Part shown: one piece after another, positions 27,929-37,506 of the stretch
Layout: each line of letters begins with the position of its first letter
Numbering within the stretch: position 1 is the first letter of the stretch
DNA from: a bacterium A37T11
GTDB lineage: Bacteria; Bacteroidota; Bacteroidia; Sphingobacteriales; Sphingobacteriaceae
Direction: 5' to 3'
NCBI GenBank assembly: GCA_900109895.1
Contig: FOBR01000022.1
Span: 38,934-102,933 of the forward strand
DNA length: 64,000 bases
Position numbers and translations under genes: made by a program
Notes under the pieces: generated by a model
The model's input: the letters and a program-made list of their open reading frames with translations, nothing else
The model's database searches: none
What the model was told of the DNA's origin: nothing

Positions 27929-30852
27929 AAGAAGAGTCCTTTTTAAAAAAAGTAGCCGCCGACGTATGGCACCGATATGGCGATAACCTGCGGGATATAG
28001 CCATTATATTCAATAACAGGCGGCCCATCATCTTTTTGAGGAAACATCTCGCAGATTTGTCAGCGCGACCCATCTGGAGCCCTTCTTTCTTTACGATTCA
28101 GGAATTCTTTTCACAAACTTCCGCCAATCCTGAAGCCAGCCACCTAACCCAATTTTTCATATTATACCATGAGCATAATGAACTGTTAAAGGCAGAGGGC
28201 CGGCTTACTGAAACCATTGATGAATTTTATCCACTGGCTGAGATCATTTTGCACGACTTTGCTGAATTGGATTATGAACTGGTAAATCCAGCCGAGGTTT
28301 ATGCTGAAATTTATGATATTGCCTCGCTTCAGCAACAGTTTCCGCATCTTAGCCCGGAACAGCTAAGATTTATGAAGCTATTTTGGGAATCATTCTCAGC
28401 AAGCAAACAGTCGGCTGTACAGGAAAAGTTCCTACGGCTATGGGCGCGGTTACCTGCCCTTTATCAACGCTTCAGGCAACAACTTGCGGCCAGTAATTTA
28501 AGTTATACAGCCGGAAATTACCGCGACCTTGCCACAGGTTACGCAGCTAAACGAAGCATTATTGATGATTATACAAAATTGGTATTTGTAGGATTTAACG
28601 CATTAAATAGGTGTGAGAGCCTGCTCTTTTCCAAATGGCAAGACGAAGGGAAAGCCCTTTTTTACTTTGATGCCGATCCCTATTATCTGGATGACGAACG
28701 TCAGGAAGCCGGCCATTTTCTGCGATTAAACCTACATAAGTATGGACTGAAAAATGCCATGGGCCATTTCCCCGCCTATCTTGCCCAAAAAAAGCAGCCA
28801 ATTCGGATCATTGAAACCACAGGCAAAGTAGCACAGGCCAAATTATTACATACCTTATTAAAACCTTCGGTTAGCCAAGCAGCCTCACCTGCAAGTATAG
28901 CCATCCTGCTGGCCGATGAAAGTTTGTTAATTCCTGTACTGCAGAGCCTGCCCGAAACACCCGGCGGATTTAATATCAGTATGGGATATCCATTAACACA
29001 GTCAGCCCTATTTGGCCTTTTAGACCTATGGTTAAACGTACAGCAATACTTGGTAGCCAATAAGGGAAAAGCAGTGTATTACCGGGATGTAGAAGTTTTT
29101 TTAATCCATCCGTTCAGCAACGTACCCCCTGCTATTCAAGCGCAGGTGAGGCAGCAGATCAAAGAGAATGAGTGGTTGGATGTGCCGGTCAGGCATTTAA
29201 GCGACATAAGCAGCGTATTTCCATCTTTTTTTGATTATAGCCGCAGCAGCTGGCAAATACCCCAACAACTACACCGCTTGCTCGAAGGCGTATTAATAGG
29301 CAGGGAACAGGAAGGCCAGCTCCAGCATATGGAAGCTGCATTGATGCTTGCAGTAAAAAAAGTCATCAATCAATTGCAGCAGGGCATTGCCGGAGACACC
29401 ACATTATCCCCTGAATTTGTTATTCTATTACTGCGAAAAGCCTTGCAGCGTATCACTACACCCATCGAAGGCGAGCCCCTCAGAGGTATCCAAATCATGG
29501 GCCTACTTGAAAGCCGTTGTCTTGATTTTGATGAGATATATATTTTGGGAGTCAATGAAGGAATCTTGCCCAAAAGCAACCATGCCTCATCATACATTCC
29601 TGACAACATCCGGAGAGCCCATGGCCTCCCGGTAATGGAAAACCAGGATGCGCTATCCGCTTATTTATTTTATCGCTTATTGCAACGGTCACATCAGGTA
29701 ACCTTGGTTTACAATAACCAGGTAGATGAACAAAACACCGGAGAACCCAGCCGTTTTATCAGGCAATTGCAGTTTGAAAGTTCTTTTACATTTAAAAAGA
29801 CCGTGCAGCGGCAGCAGGTTATATCTGCAGACCTACCCGAAACGTTAATCATTCCAAAAACAGGTGCCATTTGGCAACAACTAAGCCAGTATCTCCAACC
29901 AGATCATCCAAAACGTCCCAGCATTTCGGCATCCGCCTTTACCACCTATCTGCAATCGCCGCTATTGTTTTTTCTTAAGTACATTGCCCGCATTAAAGAA
30001 CCCCCGAGGCTAACAGAAGAATTTGAGATGAACAAGCTGGGGTCGGTGGTGCATCGGGCTATGCAAATCGCCTACGAAGAAATGCGGACAGCAGGATGGA
30101 TTCAGTCACAACAAATTCGGGCAAAAATAAAAGAACTACCTCGGATTTGCCTTCAGGCTTTAAATCTGGAACTATTCAATAGTTCTGATAAAATCAGCCA
30201 GCCATCCAGCATGCAGCAAATTATGCTGCGTATCGCCGAAGAATATGCAGCAGTATACCTGCAGTATGATGCCAATGAAATTGCACCGCTACGTATTATA
30301 GAACTCGAAAATGAAAAAGATTACAGTACTGATTTTTCCATCAATGTAGGCGGGCAGGAAAAAAAGGTGCGCTTATATGGAATTATTGATCGTATTGACC
30401 AAGTAAACGATAAAATACGGATCGTTGACTATAAAACAGGGCGTGATGAACTTCGATTTCATAGTTTAGAAACCCTGATGGCCCCGGAAACCAACAAAAG
30501 TAACAAAGCCCTGATTCAAACCTTATTTTACACCCACATTTATGAACAGGTTAGTGGATTACGGTACATAGAGCCCAACCTTTATGCAGCCCGGAAACTG
30601 CGGGGAGAAGGCCCAATATTTTATACAGGCACCGGAGCAAAAAGAAAATTGGTTGAAAGGGAGTATCTGGAAGAGATCAAATCCGCATTTAGCGACTTCC
30701 TAAAATCTACCCTCGAAGAAATTTTTAATCCTGCTATTCCGTTCAGGCATAATCCATCTGCGCTTATGTACGAAAATGACCCTTATATGGAATTCCTAAA
30801 AGAAGGAAAAGGCCATCTATTTGAGGATAAAAGTGGCTTTGAAAGCAATTGA
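27925..30852 (+). CDS. addB: AddB-like PD-(D/E)XK nuclease subunit
   Basis: 975-aa partner of the AddA-like helicase. The N-terminal half has a degenerate helicase fold; no Walker A motif is present near the start (IAIIFNNRRPIIFLRKHL), as is common in AddB proteins of this phylum. Middle motifs include GIQIMGLLESRCLDFDEIYI and GVNEGILPKSNHASS. The nuclease domain begins ISASAFTTYLQSPLLFFLKY, has KLGSVVHRAMQIAYEE and the catalytic LYGIIDRIDQ / IRIVDYKTGRD. Four-base overlap with addA indicates coupled translation. Confidence 0.87.
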   Translation: MKEESFLKKVAADVWHRYGDNLRDIAIIFNNRRPIIFLRKHLADLSARPIWSPSFFTIQEFFSQTSANPEASHLTQFFILYHEHNELLKAEGRLTETIDEFYPLAEIILHDFAELDYELVNPAEVYAEIYDIASLQQQFPHLSPEQLRFMKLFWESFSASKQSAVQEKFLRLWARLPALYQRFRQQLAASNLSYTAGNYRDLATGYAAKRSIIDDYTKLVFVGFNALNRCESLLFSKWQDEGKALFYFDADPYYLDDERQEAGHFLRLNLHKYGLKNAMGHFPAYLAQKKQPIRIIETTGKVAQAKLLHTLLKPSVSQAASPASIAILLADESLLIPVLQSLPETPGGFNISMGYPLTQSALFGLLDLWLNVQQYLVANKGKAVYYRDVEVFLIHPFSNVPPAIQAQVRQQIKENEWLDVPVRHLSDISSVFPSFFDYSRSSWQIPQQLHRLLEGVLIGREQEGQLQHMEAALMLAVKKVINQLQQGIAGDTTLSPEFVILLLRKALQRITTPIEGEPLRGIQIMGLLESRCLDFDEIYILGVNEGILPKSNHASSYIPDNIRRAHGLPVMENQDALSAYLFYRLLQRSHQVTLVYNNQVDEQNTGEPSRFIRQLQFESSFTFKKTVQRQQVISADLPETLIIPKTGAIWQQLSQYLQPDHPKRPSISASAFTTYLQSPLLFFLKYIARIKEPPRLTEEFEMNKLGSVVHRAMQIAYEEMRTAGWIQSQQIRAKIKELPRICLQALNLELFNSSDKISQPSSMQQIMLRIAEEYAAVYLQYDANEIAPLRIIELENEKDYSTDFSINVGGQEKKVRLYGIIDRIDQVNDKIRIVDYKTGRDELRFHSLETLMAPETNKSNKALIQTLFYTHIYEQVSGLRYIEPNLYAARKLRGEGPIFYTGTGAKRKLVEREYLEEIKSAFSDFLKSTLEEIFNPAIPFRHNPSALMYENDPYMEFLKEGKGHLFEDKSGFESN

Positions 30853-30933
30853 TGGCTTAAAACAATACTCATAATTATAAAATATCAAAATTTTATGCTA
30901 GGTTTGCGTTCCAAAAATGGATGATAATTTAAA

Positions 30934-31920
30934 ATGAGAGAAATACAGTTTAGGGAGGCACTTCGTGAAGCCATAAGCGAAGAAATGCGCAAGGACGAGA
31001 AAATATTCCTCATGGGAGAAGAAGTTGCGGAATATAATGGTGCTTATAAAGTGAGCCAGGGCATGCTCGAAGAGTTTGGCGCGAAACGCGTGATAGACAC
31101 ACCCATCGCAGAACTTGGTTTTGCCGGCATCGGTATTGGGGCTGCCATGAACGGTTTAAAGCCTATTATTGAATTTATGACCTTCAATTTCTCCCTGGTA
31201 GCCATTGACCAAGTGATCAACGGCGCAGCTAAATTGCGCTCGATGAGTGGAGGTCAATTCTCAGCGCCTATCGTATTTCGTGGTCCAACCGGCAATGCCG
31301 GCCAACTGGCTGCTCAGCACTCGCAAAATTTTGAAAACTGGTATGCCAATACGCCCGGATTAAAAGTGGTTGTGCCTGCCAATCCTTACGATGCAAAGGG
31401 TTTGTTGAAACAATCCATTTTGGATCCGGATCCCGTTATATTCATGGAATCAGAAGTGATGTATGGAGATAAAGGCGAAGTTCCGGAAGAAGAATACTAC
31501 CTGGAATTGGGCAAGGCACAGATTGTAAAAGAAGGTAGCGACGTAACTATTGTCACTTTCGGTAAAATGTTGCCACGTGTAGTAGAGCCAGCAGTGGCCG
31601 AATTAACAAAAGAAGGCATCGATGTAGAACTCATCAATCTGCGGACGGTGAGGCCTATTGATTATGCCACCATCATTAACTCAGTAAAAAAGACCAACCG
31701 GCTGGTCATTGTTGAAGAAGCATGGCCCTTGGCATCCATATCTTCAGAATTGAGTTATAAAGTGCAGCGGGAAGCGTTTGATTACCTCGATGCACCGATC
31801 GTGCGGATTACATCGGCTGATGTACCGCTGCCCTATGCCCCCACTTTACTGGCGGCGGCATTGCCGAATATAGAAAGAGTTGTAAAAGCCGTCAAAGAAG
31901 TCTCTTATATAACAAAATAA
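30934..31920 (+). CDS. pdhB: Pyruvate dehydrogenase E1 component, beta subunit
   Basis: 328-aa thiamine-diphosphate-dependent E1 beta subunit of the pyruvate dehydrogenase complex. Begins REIQFREALREAISEEM; cofactor-binding glutamate in FLMGEEVAEYNGAYK; further family marks DTPIAELGFAGIGIGAA, IVFRGPTGNAGQLAAQHSQ and the C-terminal ITSADVPLPYAPTL. The alpha subunit is not adjacent. A branched-chain oxoacid E1 beta is possible but the sequence fits PdhB best. A strong bidirectional terminator follows. Confidence 0.92.
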   Translation: MREIQFREALREAISEEMRKDEKIFLMGEEVAEYNGAYKVSQGMLEEFGAKRVIDTPIAELGFAGIGIGAAMNGLKPIIEFMTFNFSLVAIDQVINGAAKLRSMSGGQFSAPIVFRGPTGNAGQLAAQHSQNFENWYANTPGLKVVVPANPYDAKGLLKQSILDPDPVIFMESEVMYGDKGEVPEEEYYLELGKAQIVKEGSDVTIVTFGKMLPRVVEPAVAELTKEGIDVELINLRTVRPIDYATIINSVKKTNRLVIVEEAWPLASISSELSYKVQREAFDYLDAPIVRITSADVPLPYAPTLLAAALPNIERVVKAVKEVSYITK

Positions 31921-31950
31921 AAAAAAGGTATTTATACTGTCTGGTGATGA

Positions 31951-31985
31951 AAAGGCCGCTCCATTTGGTTGGAGCGGCCTTTTTC
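31951..31985. terminator. Bidirectional terminator between pdhB and the Lrp gene
   Basis: Perfect 12-bp stem AAAGGCCGCTCC / GGAGCGGCCTTT with loop atttggtt, T run on the plus strand and A run on the left, so it can end both convergent transcripts. Confidence 0.9.
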
Positions 31986-32000
31986 AGTAATGACTTGCGG

Positions 32001-32474
32001 TTATTCCAGGCTAATTTGTCTTTTAATACTTTCCTCCAATGAAATAATGGTTTCCGTTCGTTGAATACCTTTCACCCCCTGTATGTCTTCATTTAATACC
32101 CGTCTTAAATGATCCGTATCGCGGCATATTAATTTTGCAAACATGCTATATTGACCCGTGCAATAATGTAATTCGACCACTTCTTTTACGTTTTTTAGCT
32201 GCTCAACAGCATTTTTATATTGAGATCCCTTCTCTAAATAGATTCCAAGGAAGGCGCAAACGTCAAATCCGATCTTTTGAGGGTTAATTAATAGGCTTGA
32301 GCCCTTAATTATCTCCAATTCTTCCATTTTTTTCATCCTAACATGGATGGTTCCGCCAGAAACTATCAATTTTTTTGCAATTTCAGTATATGGAATAGAT
32401 GCATCATTCATTAATATCGAAAGTATTTGAATGTCCAGACTATCTAATTCGTAATTTTGATTCTTTTTTTCCAT
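32001..32474 (-). CDS. Lrp/AsnC-family transcriptional regulator
   Basis: 157-aa feast/famine regulator. N-terminal helix-turn-helix (residues ~10-60: LDSLDIQILSILMNDASIPY ... GGTIHVRMKKMEELEIIKG) and C-terminal RAM ligand-binding/oligomerisation domain (~75-150: VCAFLGIYLEKGS ... GQYSMFAKLICRDTDHLRRV). It would sense an amino acid or related metabolite. It is convergent with pdhB and divergent from the putative small RNA region at 32576-32713, which may be a target or share its control region. Confidence 0.93.
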   Translation of the reverse strand: MEKKNQNYELDSLDIQILSILMNDASIPYTEIAKKLIVSGGTIHVRMKKMEELEIIKGSSLLINPQKIGFDVCAFLGIYLEKGSQYKNAVEQLKNVKEVVELHYCTGQYSMFAKLICRDTDHLRRVLNEDIQGVKGIQRTETIISLEESIKRQISLE

Positions 32475-32550
32475 TTTATGTTAAAAAAATATTATTAATT
32501 CATGTAAAAATCAGAAAATTTAATAAAAATCAAAAATTTTTTTAAAATTC

Positions 32551-32583
32551 TTTGTTTTTATTCCTAAAAATTTCCTACATTTG
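32551..32583 (+). promoter_or_regulatory. Complete promoter with no gene directly downstream
   Basis: -33 element TTTG at 32551-32554 and -7 element TACATTTG at 32576-32583 with a 21-bp spacer. The next protein start is at 32908, beyond a terminator. Confidence 0.6.
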
Positions 32584-32589
32584 TATCAG

Positions 32590-32713
32590 ACAATAAGAAA
32601 AAATAAAAATTTTAAAATTAATTGTTGTCACTTTAGTTTGTCCCCTCAGTTTAATATAGGTTTATAATTGGTTAGCGATGAAGCTCCTCTCCCAAAGGAG
32701 CTTCTTCCTTTTA
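32590..32713 (+). ncRNA. Candidate ~120-nt small RNA
   Basis: A transcript from the promoter at 32551-32583 would end at a strong terminator hairpin: GAAGCTCCT (32680-32688), 7-nt loop, AGGAGCTTC (32696-32704), then TTCCTTTTAAT. Between the two there is no convincing ORF (only a 15-codon reading that overlaps the hairpin). The 5' part is AT-rich with weak pairing (GACAA / TTGTC). It fills most of the otherwise gene-free 32475-32907 stretch. No known RNA family is recognised. It could instead be the leader of the downstream gene, subject to attenuation. Confidence 0.45.
32680..32713 (+). terminator. Terminator of the candidate small RNA
   Basis: 9-bp perfect stem followed by a pyrimidine-rich TTCCTTTT tract; about 195 bp before the next start codon. 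Confidence 0.7.
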
Positions 32714-32907
32714 ATAAAATCATGATTTAAAGAACCCATAAAAAAATTGCTTATTGATGAACAAATTTTTAATAAAATGGTTTCATAATCGGATTTTTTT
32801 ACAAATTTAATCAGAAAATTGAAATTGTCCTCATTTTTGTTCTTAAATCATAACCTATTTCATTGAATCATTTCCTTTTTCAAGCAACTTTAGTTAAGTT
32901 TGAAACA

Positions 32908-33444
32908 ATGAATAATTTAAGAAAGCCACGTATTGCCGTCGATATGGATGAAGTGATGGCAGATACCCATGCCAAATTTTTGAACTTATATTTTCAGGAT
33001 TACGGTATTCCGAAAAATATAGAGCAGCTTCCCGGAAAAGAGCTGCATGAAAACCTGCCCATTGAAATTCAGGACAAATGGTTTTATTATATCAATCAAA
33101 AAGGATTCTTCAGGGATTTACCAGTTATGCCAGGGGCTCAGGAAATCTTAAAGGCCTTGACTGAACATTATGAAGTGTATGTGGTTTCAGCAGCCATCGA
33201 ATTTCCCAATTCAATGAATGATAAGCTGGAATGGCTGGAAGAATTTTTCCCGTTCATCAACTGGACACATATCCTGTTCACTGGTCATAAAATAGTCGAT
33301 ACGGACATCATGATCGATGACCGTTCTAAAAATTTCATTGGATTTAAAGGCAGGCCACTTTTATATACCTCACCCCATAACCAGTTACTCACCGAATACG
33401 AACGGGTTAATAACTGGCAGGAAGTAAAAAACAAACTGCTCTAA
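32908..33444 (+). CDS. 5'(3')-deoxyribonucleotidase-like HAD phosphatase
   Basis: 178-aa HAD-superfamily phosphatase of the NT5C type, which dephosphorylates pyrimidine deoxynucleotides in nucleotide salvage. The nucleophile motif is RIAVDMDEVMADTHAKF (Asp pair), motif II is YVVSAAIEFPNS and the C-terminal acidic motif is DIMIDDRSKNF. I take the ATG at 32908; a TTG reading from 32863 adds 15 residues with no family support. Substrate is inferred from the family. Confidence 0.85.
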   Translation: MNNLRKPRIAVDMDEVMADTHAKFLNLYFQDYGIPKNIEQLPGKELHENLPIEIQDKWFYYINQKGFFRDLPVMPGAQEILKALTEHYEVYVVSAAIEFPNSMNDKLEWLEEFFPFINWTHILFTGHKIVDTDIMIDDRSKNFIGFKGRPLLYTSPHNQLLTEYERVNNWQEVKNKLL

Positions 33445-33455
33445 GCTTTTCGCTT

Positions 33456-33983
33456 TTATTTCACATTAAAAGCAACGATCCATTCAGCCCATATTAACGA
33501 TACCTTTCCGTCTTTTGCAATCTGGATGGTAAATTTCTCGACAGGGATGTCACCTTTTGCATTCGGCACGGTTACCCTTAATGCGTCCTGTTTTTCATCA
33601 TATTTATAAGCACCCCACTGCTGGCTTACTTTATTAAAAATAATGGTTGTCTGTGATTCACCGGGGATGGTAAATAACCCATACTTACCAGCAGGCAGCG
33701 CCTTGCCTTCAACGGTCACATTTTTACTAACCTCAAAGGTGGTAGCTTCGTTAGCGCCCGTCCGCCAAACCTTTCCGAAAGGAACAAAATCAGGAGAACC
33801 CAACTGCCTTCCTTTTAATGAAGGCTGGCTGTAGTCAATCGTAATTTTTGTGCCATTTGATGTAGTTTCGGTTACTGTGGCCGGAGGGCTTGGGCGTTTG
33901 CTCTTATCTTCATTTTCATGCTGAGCTTTAGTCGACAGCGCGATCCCGGTGCTCAAAACCAGCAATAGCATATACTTTTTCAT
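33456..33983 (-). CDS. DUF2911 domain-containing exported protein
   Basis: 175-aa protein with a signal peptide (MLLLVLSTGIALSTKA) and a DUF2911 domain covering most of the mature part: RPSPPATVTETTSNGTKITI, YSQPSLKGRQLG, FGKVWRTGANEATTFEVS, GKYGLFTIPG and WGAYKYDEKQDALRV. DUF2911 proteins are common in Bacteroidota and of unknown function, probably periplasmic. It is convergent with the nucleotidase gene (11-bp gap). Confidence 0.88.
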   Translation of the reverse strand: MKKYMLLLVLSTGIALSTKAQHENEDKSKRPSPPATVTETTSNGTKITIDYSQPSLKGRQLGSPDFVPFGKVWRTGANEATTFEVSKNVTVEGKALPAGKYGLFTIPGESQTTIIFNKVSQQWGAYKYDEKQDALRVTVPNAKGDIPVEKFTIQIAKDGKVSLIWAEWIVAFNVK

Positions 33984-34080
33984 CTTTTTGATTAGCTTTT
34001 AATGGTTAAAATAATAAATTAAATACGGCTAAGGTACGCATATTTTTGAATACCGGTAACACCAGTGCGTATCTTTTAAG

Positions 34081-34088
34081 TATATTTG
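34081..34088 (+). promoter_or_regulatory. Promoter -7 element for mfd
   Basis: TATATTTG lies 11 nt before the GTG at 34100. A second match, TATTTTTG, is at 34041-34048 and overlaps an alternative TTG start at 34046. Confidence 0.5.
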
Positions 34089-34099
34089 CCCCGATTAGC

Positions 34100-37000
34100 G
34101 TGAATATTAGCGATATTTTAATAAAATACAGGCAGCACGAACCTGTAAAGGCATTGGCAGAGGCTTTGCAATCCAGTCATCCAAAGATCCATTTGAAAGG
34201 ATTAATAGGTGCATCGGATGCAATGGTGGCTATATCATGCTATCAAATACAAGAAAAGCCTTTTGTTTTTGTCCTCCCGGATCACGAAGAAGCTTCTTTT
34301 TTCCTAAGTGATCTCGAAAATCTAATTGATCGGCAGGTGTTGTTTTTCCCCGCATCTTACCGTAAACCATTTGATTTTACCCAAGCAGATTCCTCGCATG
34401 TATTGCAGCGGGCAGAAATGCTCAGTGCCCTGAACCGGAACAGCGACCTGCCAAGAATGGTGGTAACCTATCCGGAAGCCATGGCTGAAAAGGTGATCAA
34501 CCGAAAGGAATTGGAGAATAACACCCTTCAGCTTACCGAAAAAGCAAGGTTGGATATAGAATTCATCAATGAATTCCTTATTTCCTATGATTTTAACCGC
34601 GTTGATTTTGTGTATGAACCTGGGCAATTTGCTATCCGTGGAGGCATTGTCGATATATTCTCGTTTTCAAATGATTTGCCCTACCGGGTCGAATTTTTTG
34701 GAGACGAAGTAGAAAGTATCCGGACCTTTGATACCGAAAATCAGCTTTCGGTCAGTAAGATCCATACAGTGACTATTGTACCTAATGTGCAAGCCCGCTT
34801 CTTGACCGAAAACAATATCTCACTGCTTGAATACATAGATGCCGGCTCCGTTATATGGATGAAAGACGTAGCATTCACTTTGGATATTATTGAAAGCGGT
34901 TATAAAAAGTCATTGCAGCTTTGGAAGGCTCTTTCTGCAGCAGATAAGCATCAAAACCCGGAATGGATAGACCCTGTGTTTAATTACAGCAATGAAAAAA
35001 TAATTGCTGATATGTTGCAGGGTTTTCCGATCATAGAGTTCGGAAAACAGTTTTTTTATGAAGCAGACCATACCATCAAGTTTGAGCAGCGCCCTCAGCC
35101 GTCCTTCAATAAAGACTTTAGCCTGCTTATTCATAACCTGAAAGAAAATGAAGAAGCGCGTATCCATAACTTTGTTTTCAGTGATTCGGTCAAGCAAACC
35201 GAACGCCTGTTTGCCATACTGGCCGATATGGACAAGGGCATCACGTTTACACCCATCCACATTGGTTTGCGCGAAGGGTTCATTGACCAGGAATTAAAAA
35301 TAGCCTGTTATACCGATCATCAGATCTTTGACCGCTATTATAAATACAAGCTAAAAAAATCATATTCCCGCTCGCAGGCCATTACGCTGAAAGAATTGCG
35401 GGATCTAAAGCCTGGCGACTATATAACCCATATAGACCACGGCATCGGAAAATACGCAGGCCTTGAAAAAGTAGAAGTTAACGGGCGTGTGCAAGAGTCT
35501 ATCCGGCTCATTTATGCCGATAATGACATGTTGTATGTCAATATCAATTCGCTCAATCGCATCTCCAAATATTCCGGAAAAGAAGGCAGCATTCCTAAGC
35601 TCAACAAATTGGGCACCGATACGTGGGATAAGTTAAAGAAAAGCACAAAAAAAAAAGTTAAGGACATCGCCCGTGACCTGATTACGCTTTATGCCAAACG
35701 CAAAGCGCAAACCGGCAATGCCTTTAGCCCTGACACCTATTTGCAGAATGAACTGGAGGCGTCTTTTATTTATGAAGACACGCCCGATCAGGAAAAAGCA
35801 ACGGCCGATGTCAAGCGCGACATGGAATCGCCCCATCCCATGGACAGGCTGGTGTGCGGCGATGTAGGGTTTGGGAAGACCGAAGTTGCTGTGAGGGCCG
35901 CCTTTAAAGCCGTGGCTGAAAGCAAGCAGGTTGCCGTATTGGTACCCACTACGATCCTGGCCATGCAGCATTACCATACTTTTTCGGAGCGGTTAAAAGG
36001 ATTTCCAGCCAACATTGATTATATAAACCGCTTTAAAACCTCCAAAGAGATTAAAGATTCATTGAAAAAGCTGGCGGAGGGACAACTGGATATTATTATC
36101 GGTACCCATCGCCTGGTCAGTAAAGATGTAAAATTTAAAGACCTGGGGCTTATGATTATCGATGAGGAGCAAAAATTTGGCGTAGGCGTAAAAGAAAAGT
36201 TAAAACACCTCCGCGCAAATGTCGATTCACTCACGCTAACAGCTACACCCATACCGCGCACCCTGCATTTTTCATTGATGGGAGCACGCGATCTAAGCAT
36301 TATCAGTACACCACCACCCAACCGTCAGCCCGTTCAAACCGAATTGCATGTATTTAATGAAACACTCATACAAGAGGCTGTTACCCACGAATTGGAAAGA
36401 GGGGGTCAGGTATTTTTTATCCATAACCGAGTAAACGACCTTCCGCAACTTGGCGGATTGATCACCAAATTAGCACCCAAAGCAAGGGTAGGGGTAGCTC
36501 ATGGCCAGTTAGAAGGAGACGCCCTTGAAGACGTCATGCTCAAATTTATTAACCATCAGTATGACGTATTGGTAGCCACTACCATTATTGAGGCGGGCCT
36601 TGATATCCCGAATGCCAATACCATTATTATTAACCATGCCCATATGTTTGGGCTTAGTGACCTGCACCAAATGCGCGGACGCGTAGGCAGATCCAATAAA
36701 AAAGCCTATTGCTATTTACTAAGCCCACCTTTGTCCACGCTTACCCCCGAAGCTAGGAAACGGCTTAGCGCCATCGAAGAATTTTCAGAACTGGGCAGTG
36801 GTTTTAACGTAGCCATGCGCGATCTGGATATACGGGGCAGTGGTAACCTGCTTGGAGCGGAACAAAGCGGTTTTATAGCTGAAATTGGATTTGAGATGTA
36901 TCACAAGATCCTGGACGAAGCCATACAGGAACTTAAAGACGATGAGTTTGCCAATTTATTTGCCGACGAAAAGCCAAGGGAATTTGTTTCATTCACCCAG

Positions 37001-37444
37001 GTTGATACCGACCTTGAAGTATTAATTCCGGATGAATACGTCACCAGTGTTTCTGAGCGCTACAACCTCTATAATGATATGGCAAAGCTGGAGGACGAAG
37101 CCGGGTTGCAGCAATTTGAAAAAGGCATGACAGATCGCTTTGGCCCGGTACCAGAACCCGTACATGGATTAATGAAAACCCTCAGGCTGCAATGGCTCGG
37201 CAAAAAAATTGGATTTGAAAAGATATCCTATAAAGGCCAGGTATTGCGGGGATATTTTGTGAGCGATAAACAGTCAGCCTATTTTGAAAGTGAACAGTTT
37301 GGTCAAGTACTTCAATTTGTTCAAACACATCCCACTATTTGTAATTTAAAAGAGGTAAAAGGCACGCTTCGCTTGGGTTTTGAACGCGTTGGGCACATAG
37401 ACGAAGCATTGATATTACTGGGCGAACTGGCAAAAGCACTTTAA
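34100..37444 (+). CDS. mfd: Transcription-repair coupling factor
   Basis: 1114-aa SF2 translocase that removes stalled RNA polymerase at lesions and recruits UvrA. The N-terminal UvrB-like module includes FVYEPGQFAIRGGIVDIFSF; the RNA polymerase-interacting domain has GDYITHIDHGIGKYAGL; the translocase motor has Walker A CGDVGFGKTEVAVRAA, the DEEQ box MIIDEEQKFGVG, LTATPIPRTLHFSLMG and MRGRVGRSNKKAY. I favour GTG 34100, where family sequence (VNISDILIKYRQHEPVK) begins, over TTG 34046, which lies in a -7-like element and adds 18 atypical residues. Confidence 0.93.
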   Translation: MNISDILIKYRQHEPVKALAEALQSSHPKIHLKGLIGASDAMVAISCYQIQEKPFVFVLPDHEEASFFLSDLENLIDRQVLFFPASYRKPFDFTQADSSHVLQRAEMLSALNRNSDLPRMVVTYPEAMAEKVINRKELENNTLQLTEKARLDIEFINEFLISYDFNRVDFVYEPGQFAIRGGIVDIFSFSNDLPYRVEFFGDEVESIRTFDTENQLSVSKIHTVTIVPNVQARFLTENNISLLEYIDAGSVIWMKDVAFTLDIIESGYKKSLQLWKALSAADKHQNPEWIDPVFNYSNEKIIADMLQGFPIIEFGKQFFYEADHTIKFEQRPQPSFNKDFSLLIHNLKENEEARIHNFVFSDSVKQTERLFAILADMDKGITFTPIHIGLREGFIDQELKIACYTDHQIFDRYYKYKLKKSYSRSQAITLKELRDLKPGDYITHIDHGIGKYAGLEKVEVNGRVQESIRLIYADNDMLYVNINSLNRISKYSGKEGSIPKLNKLGTDTWDKLKKSTKKKVKDIARDLITLYAKRKAQTGNAFSPDTYLQNELEASFIYEDTPDQEKATADVKRDMESPHPMDRLVCGDVGFGKTEVAVRAAFKAVAESKQVAVLVPTTILAMQHYHTFSERLKGFPANIDYINRFKTSKEIKDSLKKLAEGQLDIIIGTHRLVSKDVKFKDLGLMIIDEEQKFGVGVKEKLKHLRANVDSLTLTATPIPRTLHFSLMGARDLSIISTPPPNRQPVQTELHVFNETLIQEAVTHELERGGQVFFIHNRVNDLPQLGGLITKLAPKARVGVAHGQLEGDALEDVMLKFINHQYDVLVATTIIEAGLDIPNANTIIINHAHMFGLSDLHQMRGRVGRSNKKAYCYLLSPPLSTLTPEARKRLSAIEEFSELGSGFNVAMRDLDIRGSGNLLGAEQSGFIAEIGFEMYHKILDEAIQELKDDEFANLFADEKPREFVSFTQVDTDLEVLIPDEYVTSVSERYNLYNDMAKLEDEAGLQQFEKGMTDRFGPVPEPVHGLMKTLRLQWLGKKIGFEKISYKGQVLRGYFVSDKQSAYFESEQFGQVLQFVQTHPTICNLKEVKGTLRLGFERVGHIDEALILLGELAKAL

Positions 37445-37470
37445 CCAGCAAGCACTAGATAAATAGAAAA

Positions 37471-37501
37471 TTGGATTTCAGGGCAAATTTTTCTAAGTTT
37501 G
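37471..37501 (+). promoter_or_regulatory. Promoter for pyrH-frr
   Basis: -33 TTG at 37471-37473, 20-bp spacer, -7 TAAGTTTG at 37494-37501, ending 5 nt before the pyrH ATG at 37507. Confidence 0.6.
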
Positions 37502-37506
37502 GGGCC

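Noticed and set aside
32678..32725. 15-codon ORF inside the small-RNA terminator
   Set aside because: It coincides with the hairpin and poly-T tract, and nothing supports translation.
32863..32907. TTG start for the nucleotidase
   Set aside because: The added residues show no family similarity; the ATG at 32908 precedes the conserved HAD motif directly.
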